64,000 bases of DNA from Staphylococcus pettenkoferi (GTDB lineage Bacteria; Bacillota; Bacilli; Staphylococcales; Staphylococcaceae), in NCBI RefSeq assembly GCF_026659735.1, contig NZ_JANSKK010000007.1:186001-250000 (forward strand). The letters are read 5' to 3'. The notes beneath the pieces were generated by a model. It did not search any database and had not been told where the DNA came from. It saw nothing but the letters and a program-made list of their open reading frames with translations. Both the position numbers and the translations under genes were made by a program. This document shows, one piece after another, positions 18,990 through 28,273 of the stretch (position 1 is the stretch's first letter; every line of letters starts with the position of its first letter).

Positions 18990-19575
18990 AGGACAGAAAT
19001 CTTCGATTTCGTAGTCCTGCCTCCGCAAAGCTGACTAGTATTTGAGACAACGTCAGTTATCTCAATTACAGTCAGCTACTGCGTAATTGATTATTTAGAT
19101 CTATCAGTATCGTGCCCTTACTTTCAATGTTAATACTTTATTGAGACAGAAATCTCTGATTTCGTTGTCTCACCCCCGCAAAGCTGACTAGTATTTGAGA
19201 CAACGTCAGTTATATCAAGTACAGACAGCTACTGCGTAATTGATTATTTAGATCTATCAGTATCGTGCCCTTACTTTCAATGTTAATACTTTATTGAGAC
19301 AGAAATCTTCGATTTCGTTGTGCTTCCTCCGCAAGGTTGACTAGTATTTGAGACAACGTCAGTTATCTCAATTACAGTCAGCTACTGCGTAATTGATTAT
19401 TTAGATCTATCAGTATCGTGCCCTTACTTTCAATGTTAATACTTTATTGAGACAGAAATCTTCGATTTCGTTGTGCTTCCTCCGCAAGGTTGACCAGGAT
19501 GCTCAACAGTAGTCAAGCTATTGAGCATTCAGACAGATACTGCGCAATTACCGAAGCGCAGCTAAAACTTATATT
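18990..19575. repeat. Tandem array of 153-bp structured repeats (three full copies and a diverged fourth)
   Basis: Copies begin at about 18990, 19143, 19296 and 19449, each exactly 153 bp apart; the fourth keeps only the first part and ends near 19575. Each unit holds hairpin A (GAGACA-GAAATC / GATTT-TGTCTC type), hairpin B (TTGAGA / TCTCAA) and hairpin C (CAATTAC / GTAATTG), then an unstructured AT-rich tail. The tail halves are almost identical between copies 1-3. Hairpin A in copy 1 reads GCAGGAC / GTCCTGC and in copy 2 GAGACA / TGTCTC; hairpin B in copy 4 reads GCTCAA / TTGAGC. These are compensatory changes. The start of hairpin A resembles the GGGACAGAAAT hairpins scattered in S. aureus intergenic regions (from memory). 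No ORF is supported. Confidence 0.9.
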
Positions 19576-19597
19576 AGCATTCTTAAACCCAAATAAT

Positions 19598-19632
19598 AAG
19601 GTTCGAAAAGAAACGTGACCTTTTCGAACCCA
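19598..19632 (-). terminator. Probable mnmA terminator
   Basis: Perfect 11-bp arms GGTTCGAAAAG and CTTTTCGAACC with a 9-base loop; on the minus strand it is followed by TTATTATTT, a weak T tract. It lies about 130 bp after the mnmA stop. Confidence 0.6.
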
Positions 19633-19759
19633 TAAATTTTAAAGATTTAAATTATGCCACAGAATAGCATTTTCCGTATTTTAGCTAAAACTTACATCGT
19701 TCCATTCTTTCGCATAAGATTTTAGATCTCTGCAATCCAATTAAACGCACACTTAGTTT

Positions 19760-20872
<1,113 letters not shown>

Positions 20873-22015
20873 CTAGACTTCCTCCTTTTTAAACTTATGA
20901 TAAATCTTGTGAAGTTCTGCTACGACTTGTTTAATTTCACGTTCGGTCGTCATTTCGCTAAAACTAAATCGAATAGAGTGGAATGCGCGTTCTTTATCAT
21001 ACATGGCTGAGATGACATGGGAAGGATCAGTTGAACCGGCAGTACAAGCTGAACCTGAAGAAACATAAATATTTGCTAAATCTAATAATGTAAGCAAGGT
21101 TTCAACATCAATAAATGGGAAATATAAATTGACGATGTGACCTGTTGTTTCAACCATAGAACCATTGAGTTCAAATGGAATCGCACGATCTTGTAAAGCA
21201 ACTAAAAATTGATTTTTTAAATTCATCAAATGTAAATTGTTGTCATCTAATTCTTCAGTAGCCGTCTTTAATGCTTCACTGAGTCCGACAATTTGTGGAA
21301 TATTCTCCGTACCTGCGCGTCGTTTAACTTCTTGTTCGCCACCGAGTTGGCTAAACTGGATTTCTGTGCCATTTTTAACTAATAAAGCGCCTACGCCTTT
21401 AGGGCCGCCAAATTTATGCGCAGTCAGACTCATCGTATCGATGTCTAACTCATGAAAATCAATCGGTAAATGGCCGATCGCTTGTACAGCATCAACATGG
21501 AAATAAATGTCTTTGTCTTGAAGTAGATGATCAATGTCGAACATCGGTTGCATCGTGCCCACTTCGTTGTTAACAAACATAATTGAAACGAGAATTGTAT
21601 CCTCAGTTAATGCAGTTTCGAGCTGTTGTAAATCGACGAGACCTTCTTCATTAACGTCTAAATATGTGACCTTAAATCCTTCTTTCTCGAGTTGCTCAAA
21701 CACATGAAGTACAGAATGGTGTTCAATCTTCGTTGTAATCAGATGATTCCCTTTATGTCGGTTCGCATAAGCGAGCCCTTTGATTGCAGTATTATTAGAT
21801 TCAGTAGCACCGCTCGTGAAGATAACTTCATTAGGATGTGCCCCTAACTTCTCCGCTACAGTACGGCGTGAGTCATCTAAATATTTACGTGCATCTCTAC
21901 CTATATTATGGATAGAAGACGGATTACCATAGTGATTCTGATAAATATCCATCATCGCTTCAACAACATTTGGCTTTACTGGGGTTGTAGCAGCGTAATC
22001 AAGATAAATTCCCAT
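20873..22015 (-). CDS. Cysteine desulfurase (NifS/YrvO type) dedicated to MnmA
   Basis: A 380-residue PLP enzyme of the group I NifS/IscS type. It shows YLDYAATTPVKP at the N terminus, the GATESNNTAIKG block near 70, the PLP lysine in SLTAHKFGGPKGVGAL near 200 and the catalytic cysteine loop SSGSACTAGSTDPSHV near 325. The staphylococcal SUF desulfurase is a different family, so this protein probably supplies persulfide to MnmA rather than general Fe-S assembly. It is directly adjacent to mnmA with no gap. Confidence 0.95.
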   Translation of the reverse strand: MGIYLDYAATTPVKPNVVEAMMDIYQNHYGNPSSIHNIGRDARKYLDDSRRTVAEKLGAHPNEVIFTSGATESNNTAIKGLAYANRHKGNHLITTKIEHHSVLHVFEQLEKEGFKVTYLDVNEEGLVDLQQLETALTEDTILVSIMFVNNEVGTMQPMFDIDHLLQDKDIYFHVDAVQAIGHLPIDFHELDIDTMSLTAHKFGGPKGVGALLVKNGTEIQFSQLGGEQEVKRRAGTENIPQIVGLSEALKTATEELDDNNLHLMNLKNQFLVALQDRAIPFELNGSMVETTGHIVNLYFPFIDVETLLTLLDLANIYVSSGSACTAGSTDPSHVISAMYDKERAFHSIRFSFSEMTTEREIKQVVAELHKIYHKFKKEEV

Positions 22016-22213
22016 GTTTAAGACACTCCAATCTATATTCTTAACGCTACTATAATAGCACCTCTATAGTTAAATTTCTACCGGCCTGTTTTAGTCATTA
22101 TTGTAATATCTACCGTGTGTTTAGATAAAATGCTCTAACTTGAGCAAGTTAATATCTGAGTTATTGGGAAGTTGTTAAAATATGTGTATGCATTTAAATG
22201 AGGAGGATATCAA

Positions 22214-23221
22214 TTGAAAAATATGAAACTATCCGCTTTAAACTTAGTGCCTATTCGTCAAGGTCAAACAGATCGCGACGCAATTAATGATATGGTGTCT
22301 CTAGGCCAACATCTTGAATCACTTAATTATGAACGCTATTGGATAGCGGAACATCACAATGCGCCTAATCTTGTCAGTTCAGCGACAGCATTACTGATTC
22401 AGCATATTCTAGAACATACATCTTCAATGCGTGTAGGTTCTGGCGGTATCATGTTACCGAACCATGCGCCCCTCATCGTAGCTGAACAATTTGGTACGAT
22501 GGAGACCATGTTCCCAGACCGCGTTGACTTAGGTTTAGGCCGTGCACCGGGTACAGATATGATGACAGCAAGTGCTTTACGTCGTGATCAGCACAACGGC
22601 GTGTACGAATTTCCTGAAGAAGTCGAACAGTTAGAAACGTATTTCGGCCCTGCGAATCAACAAGCGTATGTTAGAGCGTATCCTGCTGTAGGTAAAAATG
22701 TGCCATTATATATTTTAGGTTCTTCTACTGACTCTGCACATCTTGCAGCGCGCAAAGGTTTGCCTTATGTCTTCGCGGGACACTTTGCACCACAACAGAT
22801 GAAAGAAGCAATTGAAATTTATAAAGAGCTCTTTGAACCTTCCGAACATCTCGCTGAACCTTATGTTATCGTGTGTCTGAACGCTATCGTTGCAGAGACT
22901 GACGAGCGCGCAGAGTACTTAGCTACGACACAAGCACAAACGATGATTAGCATTGTGCGCGGTCGTATGCAACCGGTTCAACCACCTACAGATGATTTAC
23001 AAGGTTTACTTACTCCGAGAGAGTATGAAATGGCGAAACAACGCTTAGCACAATCACTCATCGGTTCTGAAGAAACAGTTAAACAGAAATTTGAGGAGTT
23101 TGAAGCAACTTATGGAGAAGTTGACGAGCTTATGGCAGTCAGCTATATCTATGATCAAGAAGCGCAACATGAGTCTTATGAGCGCTTAATGAACATCTTT
23201 AATAGTAAAGGTGAAAAATAA
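22214..23221 (+). CDS. LLM-class flavin-dependent oxidoreductase (luciferase-like)
   Basis: A 335-residue TIM-barrel protein of the bacterial luciferase-like monooxygenase family, single-subunit MsnO8/YhbW-like group. It has YERYWIAEHHNAPNLVSSA near residue 40, VGSGGIMLPNHAPLIVAEQF near 75, and DLGLGRAPGTD near 108. Such enzymes use FMN and usually oxidise small molecules; the substrate is unknown. The start is TTG at ideal spacing (7) from AGGAGG; the ATG three codons on is too far. It is transcribed divergently from nifS. Confidence 0.9.
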   Translation: MKNMKLSALNLVPIRQGQTDRDAINDMVSLGQHLESLNYERYWIAEHHNAPNLVSSATALLIQHILEHTSSMRVGSGGIMLPNHAPLIVAEQFGTMETMFPDRVDLGLGRAPGTDMMTASALRRDQHNGVYEFPEEVEQLETYFGPANQQAYVRAYPAVGKNVPLYILGSSTDSAHLAARKGLPYVFAGHFAPQQMKEAIEIYKELFEPSEHLAEPYVIVCLNAIVAETDERAEYLATTQAQTMISIVRGRMQPVQPPTDDLQGLLTPREYEMAKQRLAQSLIGSEETVKQKFEEFEATYGEVDELMAVSYIYDQEAQHESYERLMNIFNSKGEK

Positions 23222-23268
23222 TAGTATATGTGTGAATGAAAAGAAGCGGCTTCATTCACTTTAAACAC

Positions 23269-23320
23269 AAAAAGCCGTCAATTTCCTGAGTTACGACTCA
23301 ACAGAAATTGACGGCTTTTT
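23269..23320. terminator. Bidirectional terminator
   Basis: Perfect 17-bp arms starting AAAAAGCCGTCAATTTC and ending GAAATTGACGGCTTTTT give T runs on both strands, between the convergent LLM oxidoreductase gene and the small CsbD-side genes. Confidence 0.92.
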
Positions 23321-23377
23321 AATGTAAGAAGAAGTGATGATAACACCACTTCTTAAAACGTTTAGACGTTTGAAAGA

Positions 23378-23539
23378 TTATTTATCTTTCTTGTCTTTTT
23401 TGTCGTCTTTTTTTTCTTCACCTGTAACGGAATCAATTTTATCGCTTACTTCTTTCGCTTTATCATTGTCCGTTTTCTTTAAAGTGTCTGATACGTTTTT
23501 AGCTGCATCTTTGGCTTTATCTAAGAAATTTTCACTCAT
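23378..23539 (-). CDS. 53-residue Lys/Asp-rich small protein beside CsbD
   Basis: Too short for routine calling but convincing: ATG with a good Shine-Dalgarno (GAAAGGAG upstream), 53 codons, and composition much like its neighbour. It begins MSENFLDKAKDAAKNVSDTL, continues with a KAKEVSDKIDSVTG segment like that of CsbD-family proteins and ends in a Lys/Asp tail. It is probably a small, largely helical, hydrophilic stress protein related to CsbD. It follows csbD on the same strand with a 27-bp gap. No function is known. Confidence 0.75.
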   Translation of the reverse strand: MSENFLDKAKDAAKNVSDTLKKTDNDKAKEVSDKIDSVTGEEKKDDKKDKKDK

Positions 23540-23566
23540 TATAGATAACTCCTTTCGATTAGTACA

Positions 23567-23749
23567 TTACTTAGTGAATTTATCAATCACTTCAGTTGCT
23601 TTATCTTTCGCGTTTTCCACGAATTCTTTCGCTTTGCCTGAAGCTTTATCCTCTTTACCAGAATTCTCTAAGTCTTTGTTGTCTGTAGCGTTACCTACTG
23701 TTTCTTTGATGTTGCCTTTAGCTTGTTCGAATTTACTTTCGTCTGCCAT
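23567..23749 (-). CDS. CsbD family stress-response protein
   Basis: A 60-residue hydrophilic protein with the CsbD pattern ([40 protein letters not shown]). CsbD-like proteins are controlled by the general stress sigma factor SigB in Bacillus and staphylococci; the biochemical role is unknown. ATG with AAGGAGG upstream. Likely co-transcribed with the 53-residue protein downstream. Confidence 0.9.
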   Translation of the reverse strand: MADESKFEQAKGNIKETVGNATDNKDLENSGKEDKASGKAKEFVENAKDKATEVIDKFTK

Positions 23750-23901
23750 TGCGATGTCCTCCTTCGTTGGTGTAATTTCTTTATACCCCTATCTTTCAGA
23801 TTTAAACATCTTTTTTTGTAAAAGATAGGATTTCTTAGCGGTTAATTTTGTTCTCATGAGATTTATTATTTTTGTTTAAGGACTTATCTAGCTACGTATT
23901 C

Positions 23902-24321
23902 TTAAATATAGAACATATAGCCATCTAAATTGTTTGTTTCTTTATACTCTGCTAAATACTTTAATGTTGTGTTATCTAGAACTTCTCTCACGGCATCACG
24001 CATACGAATCCACAATTGCTTTTGTGCTGGTGGTTCTGATTCAATGCTTTCAACGAATGTAATCGGACCTTCAAGTAAGCGAATAATGTCACCTGCTTTA
24101 ATTTCTTCAGCAGGGACACGAAGTTGATAGCCACCTTTCGCTCCTCTCACACTGCGAATTAATCCCGCGTTACGCAATGGTCCGACTAATTGTTCTAGAT
24201 ACAAATCACTTAATTGATTCTCTTCTGCGATTGTTTTTAGAGAAACACAACCTTGGCCTTCTTTCTTAGCAAGGGAAATCATGAGTGTTAATCCATATCT
24301 GCCTTTTGTTGATATCTTCAT
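23902..24321 (-). CDS. cymR: Rrf2-family regulator CymR
   Basis: A 139-residue Rrf2-type repressor. The N-terminal winged helix (MKISTKGRYGLTLMISLAKK, LSDLYLEQLVGPLRNAGLI, RGAKGGYQL) is followed by a dimerisation helix. There is no three-cysteine Fe-S cluster motif; the single cysteine at residue 25 matches the redox-sensing cysteine described for S. aureus CymR. CymR with CysK represses cysteine uptake and synthesis genes. It is divergent from rarA, as in other staphylococci. Confidence 0.93.
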   Translation of the reverse strand: MKISTKGRYGLTLMISLAKKEGQGCVSLKTIAEENQLSDLYLEQLVGPLRNAGLIRSVRGAKGGYQLRVPAEEIKAGDIIRLLEGPITFVESIESEPPAQKQLWIRMRDAVREVLDNTTLKYLAEYKETNNLDGYMFYI

Positions 24322-24545
24322 TTTATTACCTCACTTAGTTCGAATACTGTTGCAATCTATTGTATCATCTCAAACGTATTATAACATTTATCAAGTATAA
24401 GTGTCTGTTTGTGTTATAAAATAAATAAAAAAATTAAACTGAACTCTAGGTCATACGGTCTATTTTACACTACATAGCTGAACTTAAAATCGTCTTCAAC
24501 TCCCCTAGAGTATGTTAAAATCATAGCGAGAAAGGTGTGAATAAC

Positions 24546-25826
24546 GTGGCAAACGAACCATTAGCTTCCAGAATGCGTCCGAACAATATTGATGAAATCA
24601 TTTCACAACAGCATCTTGTTGGAGAAAAAGGTATTATAAGACGAATGGTCAAGACACGTCAATTATCATCCATGATCTTCTATGGGCCTCCAGGAATTGG
24701 AAAGACGAGTATCGCAAAGGCAATTGCGGGAAGTACGGAATATAAATTTAGACAGTTAAATGCGGTAACGAATACGAAGAAAGACATGCAAATGATTGTT
24801 GATGAAGCCAAGATGTCCGGCCAGGTCATCTTACTCTTGGATGAAATTCATCGACTAGATAAAGCGAAACAAGATTTCTTACTTCCTCATCTCGAGAACG
24901 GTAAAATCGTACTTATTGGAGCGACGACTTCCAATCCATATCATGCGATCAACCCAGCGATTCGTTCACGTGCACAAATTTTTGAACTCTACCCTCTCGA
25001 TGAGGATGATATCTATCGTGCTTTGGAACGGGCACTACATGATGAGGAACGTGGATTAGGCAAATACAACGTTAAAGTTGATGACGAAGCGATGACGTAT
25101 TTCGCTACGCAAAGTCAAGGTGATGTGCGCAGTGCGTTAAATGCTTTAGAACTCGCTGTCTTAAGTAGTGATGTCTCTCATGATGATTTGCGTCATATTA
25201 CTTTACAAGACGCCGAAGACTGTTTACAGCGTGGCGCGTTTCTAAGCGATAAAGATGGAGATATGCATTACGACGTGATGAGTGCCTTCCAGAAATCTAT
25301 CCGTGGTAGCGATGTTAACGCAGCACTTCATTATCTTGCTCGTTTAATCGAAGCTGGCGACCTCCCTACGATTGTGCGTCGTTTGCTCGTGATTAGTTAC
25401 GAAGATGTGGGGTTAGCTTCTCCAGGTGCTGGTCAGCGCACTTTGGCTGCGATTGAATCTGCTGAACGTCTCGGATTTCCAGAAGCTCGAATTCCTCTCA
25501 GTCAAGCAGTCATTGAGTTGTCGTTGTCTCCGAAGTCAAATTCCGCAATTACTGCGATAGATGCGGCATTGAGTGATATTAGAAAAGGCCAAGCGGGACA
25601 AATTCCAGATCATTTAAGAGACGGACATTATAGTGGTGCTAAGAAGTTAGGACGCGCGATAGGATATCAATATCCACACAATCATGAAGGTGGCTTTGTT
25701 GCACAACAATATCTTCCAGATAAACTTAAAAATCGAATTTACTATGAACCTAAGACGACTTCGAAAAGTGAACAACAGTTTAAATCAGTACATGATAATA
25801 TTCTTGCTGCTCAGAAAAAGTTGTGA
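24546..25826 (+). CDS. rarA: Replication-associated recombination protein A (RarA/MgsA)
   Basis: A AAA+ ATPase of 426 residues. ANEPLASRMRP is the N terminus, Walker A is GPPGIGKTSIAKAI near 48, Walker B LLLDEIHRLDKAKQDF near 98, the sensor region GATTSNPYHAINPAIRSRA near 128, and the C-terminal tetramerisation part ends with QYPHNHEGGFVAQQYLP. It acts on SSB-coated DNA at stalled forks. The GTG at 24546 lies 10 bases after AAAGG; an earlier GTG (24537) would leave no spacing. Confidence 0.95.
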   Translation: MANEPLASRMRPNNIDEIISQQHLVGEKGIIRRMVKTRQLSSMIFYGPPGIGKTSIAKAIAGSTEYKFRQLNAVTNTKKDMQMIVDEAKMSGQVILLLDEIHRLDKAKQDFLLPHLENGKIVLIGATTSNPYHAINPAIRSRAQIFELYPLDEDDIYRALERALHDEERGLGKYNVKVDDEAMTYFATQSQGDVRSALNALELAVLSSDVSHDDLRHITLQDAEDCLQRGAFLSDKDGDMHYDVMSAFQKSIRGSDVNAALHYLARLIEAGDLPTIVRRLLVISYEDVGLASPGAGQRTLAAIESAERLGFPEARIPLSQAVIELSLSPKSNSAITAIDAALSDIRKGQAGQIPDHLRDGHYSGAKKLGRAIGYQYPHNHEGGFVAQQYLPDKLKNRIYYEPKTTSKSEQQFKSVHDNILAAQKKL

Positions 25827-25850
25827 TGGTTCGATACGATGTTAGTTCTA

Positions 25851-25889
25851 TCCCCATCAATGTAAAGTTGGTGGGGTTATCTTTATTTG
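25851..25889 (+). terminator. Probable rarA terminator
   Basis: Arms CCCCATCAA and TTGGTGGGG (one mismatch) with a short loop, then TTATCTTTATTT on the plus strand. Confidence 0.65.
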
Positions 25890-26075
25890 ATATCTAAGCG
25901 TTGCTTTCCTAATTTTACAATGCGCGAATTATAAAATTGGCGTCGTCCATCCTGCCCTTTTAAGAAAGTGATTAAACCATGTATTTTACACATAAGAAAG
26001 CCCTTTCGCACTACAACCTATGGTATAATAAAGTTGTAAAAGATATATTCAACAACTTAAAGGGTGTGAACACAC

Positions 26076-27011
26076 ATGAGTAGAAAAAAAGTATCAATTA
26101 TTGGTGGCGGTAATACGGGAGCAACACTCGGATTTATTACTGCGACACACGAATTAGCGGATGTCGTACTCGTCGATATTCCTCAAGTCGAAGATCCGGT
26201 TAAAGGTAAAGCATTAGACATGTTAGAAAGTAGTCCAATCTTTGGCTTTGATGTCAATGTAACGGCAAGTTCAGATTACGAGAAGACGAAAGATTCAGAT
26301 ATCGTAGTTATCACTGCAGGTATTGCTCGTAAGCCAGGTATGAGTCGTGATGATTTAGTTCAAACGAACGAGAAAGTCATGAAAGAGGTTACGCAACAAA
26401 TTGTTAAATATTCTCCAGACTGTACGATTATCGTGTTAACTAACCCAGTCGATGCGATGACTTATACTGTATATAAAACATCTGGTTTCCCTAAATCTCG
26501 TGTCATTGGTCAATCAGGTGTGCTTGATACTGCACGCTATCAAACATTTATCGCTCAAGAGTTAGGTGTTTCTGTGAAAGATGTTCGTGTTCTCGTTCTT
26601 GGTGGACACGGTGATACGATGGTCCCACTCGTCCAATCTACAAATGTGAATGGCGTGCCAGTGACAGAATTGATTGCTAAAGATAAATTAGATGCCATCG
26701 TTGAACGTACACGTAAAGGTGGCGCTGAGATTGTAGGATTATTAGGAAATGGTTCAGCATATTACGCTCCTGCTGCGGCGATTTACAATATGATGGAAGC
26801 GATCTTAAAGGATCAACGCCGTTTACTTCCAAGTATTGCCTTACTTGAAGGCGAATATGGTTTCGACGACATTTACTTAGGCGTACCAACGATTTTAGGT
26901 GCCAATGGAGTAGAGCAAATCGTTGAATTAGATTTAAGTGAAGAGGAACAAACACAGTTGAAAGCTTCTGCAGAGGCAGTTAAAGAAGTTAAAAATGCGT
27001 TAAGCTTTTAA
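26076..27011 (+). CDS. mdh: NAD-dependent malate dehydrogenase
   Basis: A 311-residue LDH-like tetrameric malate dehydrogenase. The NAD loop is [11 protein letters not shown] at residues 10-20, the active-site loop [14 protein letters not shown] carries the arginine that selects for malate/oxaloacetate instead of the lactate dehydrogenase glutamine, the catalytic histidine is in [10 protein letters not shown] near 176 and the substrate arginine in [11 protein letters not shown] near 151. It interconverts malate and oxaloacetate in the TCA cycle. AAGGG lies upstream of the ATG. It stands alone between rarA and tcdA; many staphylococci rely on malate:quinone oxidoreductase instead, so its presence here is a lineage mark. 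Confidence 0.95.
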   Translation: MSRKKVSIIGGGNTGATLGFITATHELADVVLVDIPQVEDPVKGKALDMLESSPIFGFDVNVTASSDYEKTKDSDIVVITAGIARKPGMSRDDLVQTNEKVMKEVTQQIVKYSPDCTIIVLTNPVDAMTYTVYKTSGFPKSRVIGQSGVLDTARYQTFIAQELGVSVKDVRVLVLGGHGDTMVPLVQSTNVNGVPVTELIAKDKLDAIVERTRKGGAEIVGLLGNGSAYYAPAAAIYNMMEAILKDQRRLLPSIALLEGEYGFDDIYLGVPTILGANGVEQIVELDLSEEEQTQLKASAEAVKEVKNALSF

Positions 27012-27035
27012 GCTCAAACGTGATTAAAGAGCACA

Positions 27036-27082
27036 AATATAAGGGTCACTTTCTCTTTGATGGGAAAGCGACCCTTATTTGA
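27036..27082 (+). terminator. mdh terminator
   Basis: Arms AAATAAGGGTC-type: ATAAGGGTCACTTTC and GGAAAGCGACCCTTAT (one mismatch) with a short loop, followed by TTGAT on the plus strand; A-rich on the other side, so it could also serve tcdA on the minus strand. Confidence 0.65.
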
Positions 27083-27147
27083 TATCCACAAAAGATAGTT
27101 TATATCGTATTTCTAAATTTCTTCTTTATTCACAAATGGTAATGTGA

Positions 27148-27921
27148 TTATTGTCCTTTATCTTTAATTCGGGTTACTGGAAAATCTTTCAGAATATCAT
27201 TAACCACGTAACTTGCGCAGATAAGTCCTACTGTACTGGGTACGAAAGCATTTGAAGATGGAGGCATCTGCCCTTTTCTTGTCGCAGCATTCGCGTCGCC
27301 TACGACTTCTTTAACATCTTCACGAATAACGATTGGGCTCTCGTCAGAAAATACGACTGGCACACCCTTTTTAATCCCATCCTTTTGTAATTTACGTCTA
27401 ATAATACGCGCGATAGGATCAGTATGTGTTTCAGAAATGTCAGCAATCTCAAATCTCGTAGGATCCGTTTTATTAGCTGCTCCCATACTTGAAATAACTT
27501 TAATATTGCGTTTCAAGCACTCTTTCATTAAATGTACTTTATACATAATTGTGTCGCTCGCATCAACAAAGTAATCGATATCATAATTATTAAATAAATC
27601 TTCATACGTTTCTTCAGTGTAGAACATATGTAATGATGTGACTTTGCAATTAGGATTGATGAGTTTAATTCGCTCTTCCATTAAAGAAACTTTACTCTGG
27701 CCAATGGTTGTTGTGAGCGCATGAAGCTGACGATTGACGTTTGTGATATCGACATCGTCTTTATCAATCAAAATGATATGACCGATGTTCGTACGTGCGA
27801 GTGCTTCAGCTGCGAAAGAACCTACACCGCCTACACCCAGTACGACGACAGTCTTGTCATGTAATCTTTCAATACCTTCTGAACCATATGCAAGTTCATT
27901 ACGTGAAAATTGATGTTTCAT
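27148..27921 (-). CDS. tcdA: tRNA threonylcarbamoyladenosine dehydratase TcdA
   Basis: A ThiF/E1-like protein of 257 residues (CsdL/YgdL). It has FSRNELAYGSEGIERL, the ATP-binding glycine loop VLGVGGVGSFAAEALART near 30, and DVDITNVNRQLHAL near 58. It converts t6A37 to cyclic ct6A on ANN-decoding tRNAs. The C-terminal cysteine region seen in some E1 proteins is absent, as in TcdA. The ATG at 27921 fits the family N terminus; an in-frame TTG at 27927 closer to AGGAG is an alternative. Confidence 0.92.
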   Translation of the reverse strand: MKHQFSRNELAYGSEGIERLHDKTVVVLGVGGVGSFAAEALARTNIGHIILIDKDDVDITNVNRQLHALTTTIGQSKVSLMEERIKLINPNCKVTSLHMFYTEETYEDLFNNYDIDYFVDASDTIMYKVHLMKECLKRNIKVISSMGAANKTDPTRFEIADISETHTDPIARIIRRKLQKDGIKKGVPVVFSDESPIVIREDVKEVVGDANAATRKGQMPPSSNAFVPSTVGLICASYVVNDILKDFPVTRIKDKGQ

Positions 27922-27965
27922 GTTCAAACTAACTCCTATTCCTACCTACTTCTGTTGTTAAAATC

Positions 27966-27996
27966 AAAAAAATACGCAAGGCGAACGCCTTGCGCA
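27966..27996 (-). terminator. 6S RNA terminator
   Basis: Minus strand CGCAAGGC / GCCTTGCG stem with a four-base loop followed by a run of T (plus-strand A tract at 27966-27972). Confidence 0.88.
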
Positions 27997-28200
27997 TGAT
28001 AGAATCCGTTCGTGCCGTAGTTGTAAAAAGCTTGATCATTCGGCCTGCTAAGTACAGGTGGGTGCCCTGTTTCTTGGTTTGCAAGTCCTCAGAACGAGGC
28101 ATGTGCGCCGCAAGAAAACCTATTGGGCTCCCGGATCAAAGAGTGTTAGGCCCAAATAAAAAGCAAACTTTCGAACACAACAGGTTCTATCTCTATGGTT
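27966..28200 (-). ncRNA. ssrS: 6S RNA
   Basis: The minus-strand segment between aspS and tcdA is a highly structured, ORF-free region at the known staphylococcal 6S RNA site. Long complementary ends can pair around a central region containing GGGCTCCCGG-type and GCAAGTCC segments, and the 3' end is a strong intrinsic terminator. 6S RNA mimics an open promoter and sequesters sigma-A RNA polymerase. The exact 5' end is set from the extended -10 (start about 28197). Structure was judged by eye. Confidence 0.8.
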
Positions 28201-28202
28201 TA

Positions 28203-28211
28203 ATAGTACCA
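28203..28211 (-). promoter_or_regulatory. Extended -10 promoter of 6S RNA
   Basis: Minus strand TGGTACTAT: TGn extension with -10 TACTAT, no clear -35. Position fits the 5' end of the structured region. Confidence 0.5.
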
Positions 28212-28273
28212 CATTGACTGGCGCATTGAAATTAATTAACTCAGGATGGGGCACACTGCCCAGTAATCTTAAA

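Noticed and set aside
18990..19575. CRISPR array
   Set aside because: Repeats are 153 bp with no unique spacers and no cas genes nearby.
27990..28217. Plus-strand 75-codon ORF
   Set aside because: It lies antisense over 6S RNA, has no ribosome binding site and no recognisable protein pattern.
28246..28268. aspS terminator
   Set aside because: Minus strand TGGGCA-GTG-TGCCCC can form a short hairpin but has no T run, so it is not listed as a terminator.
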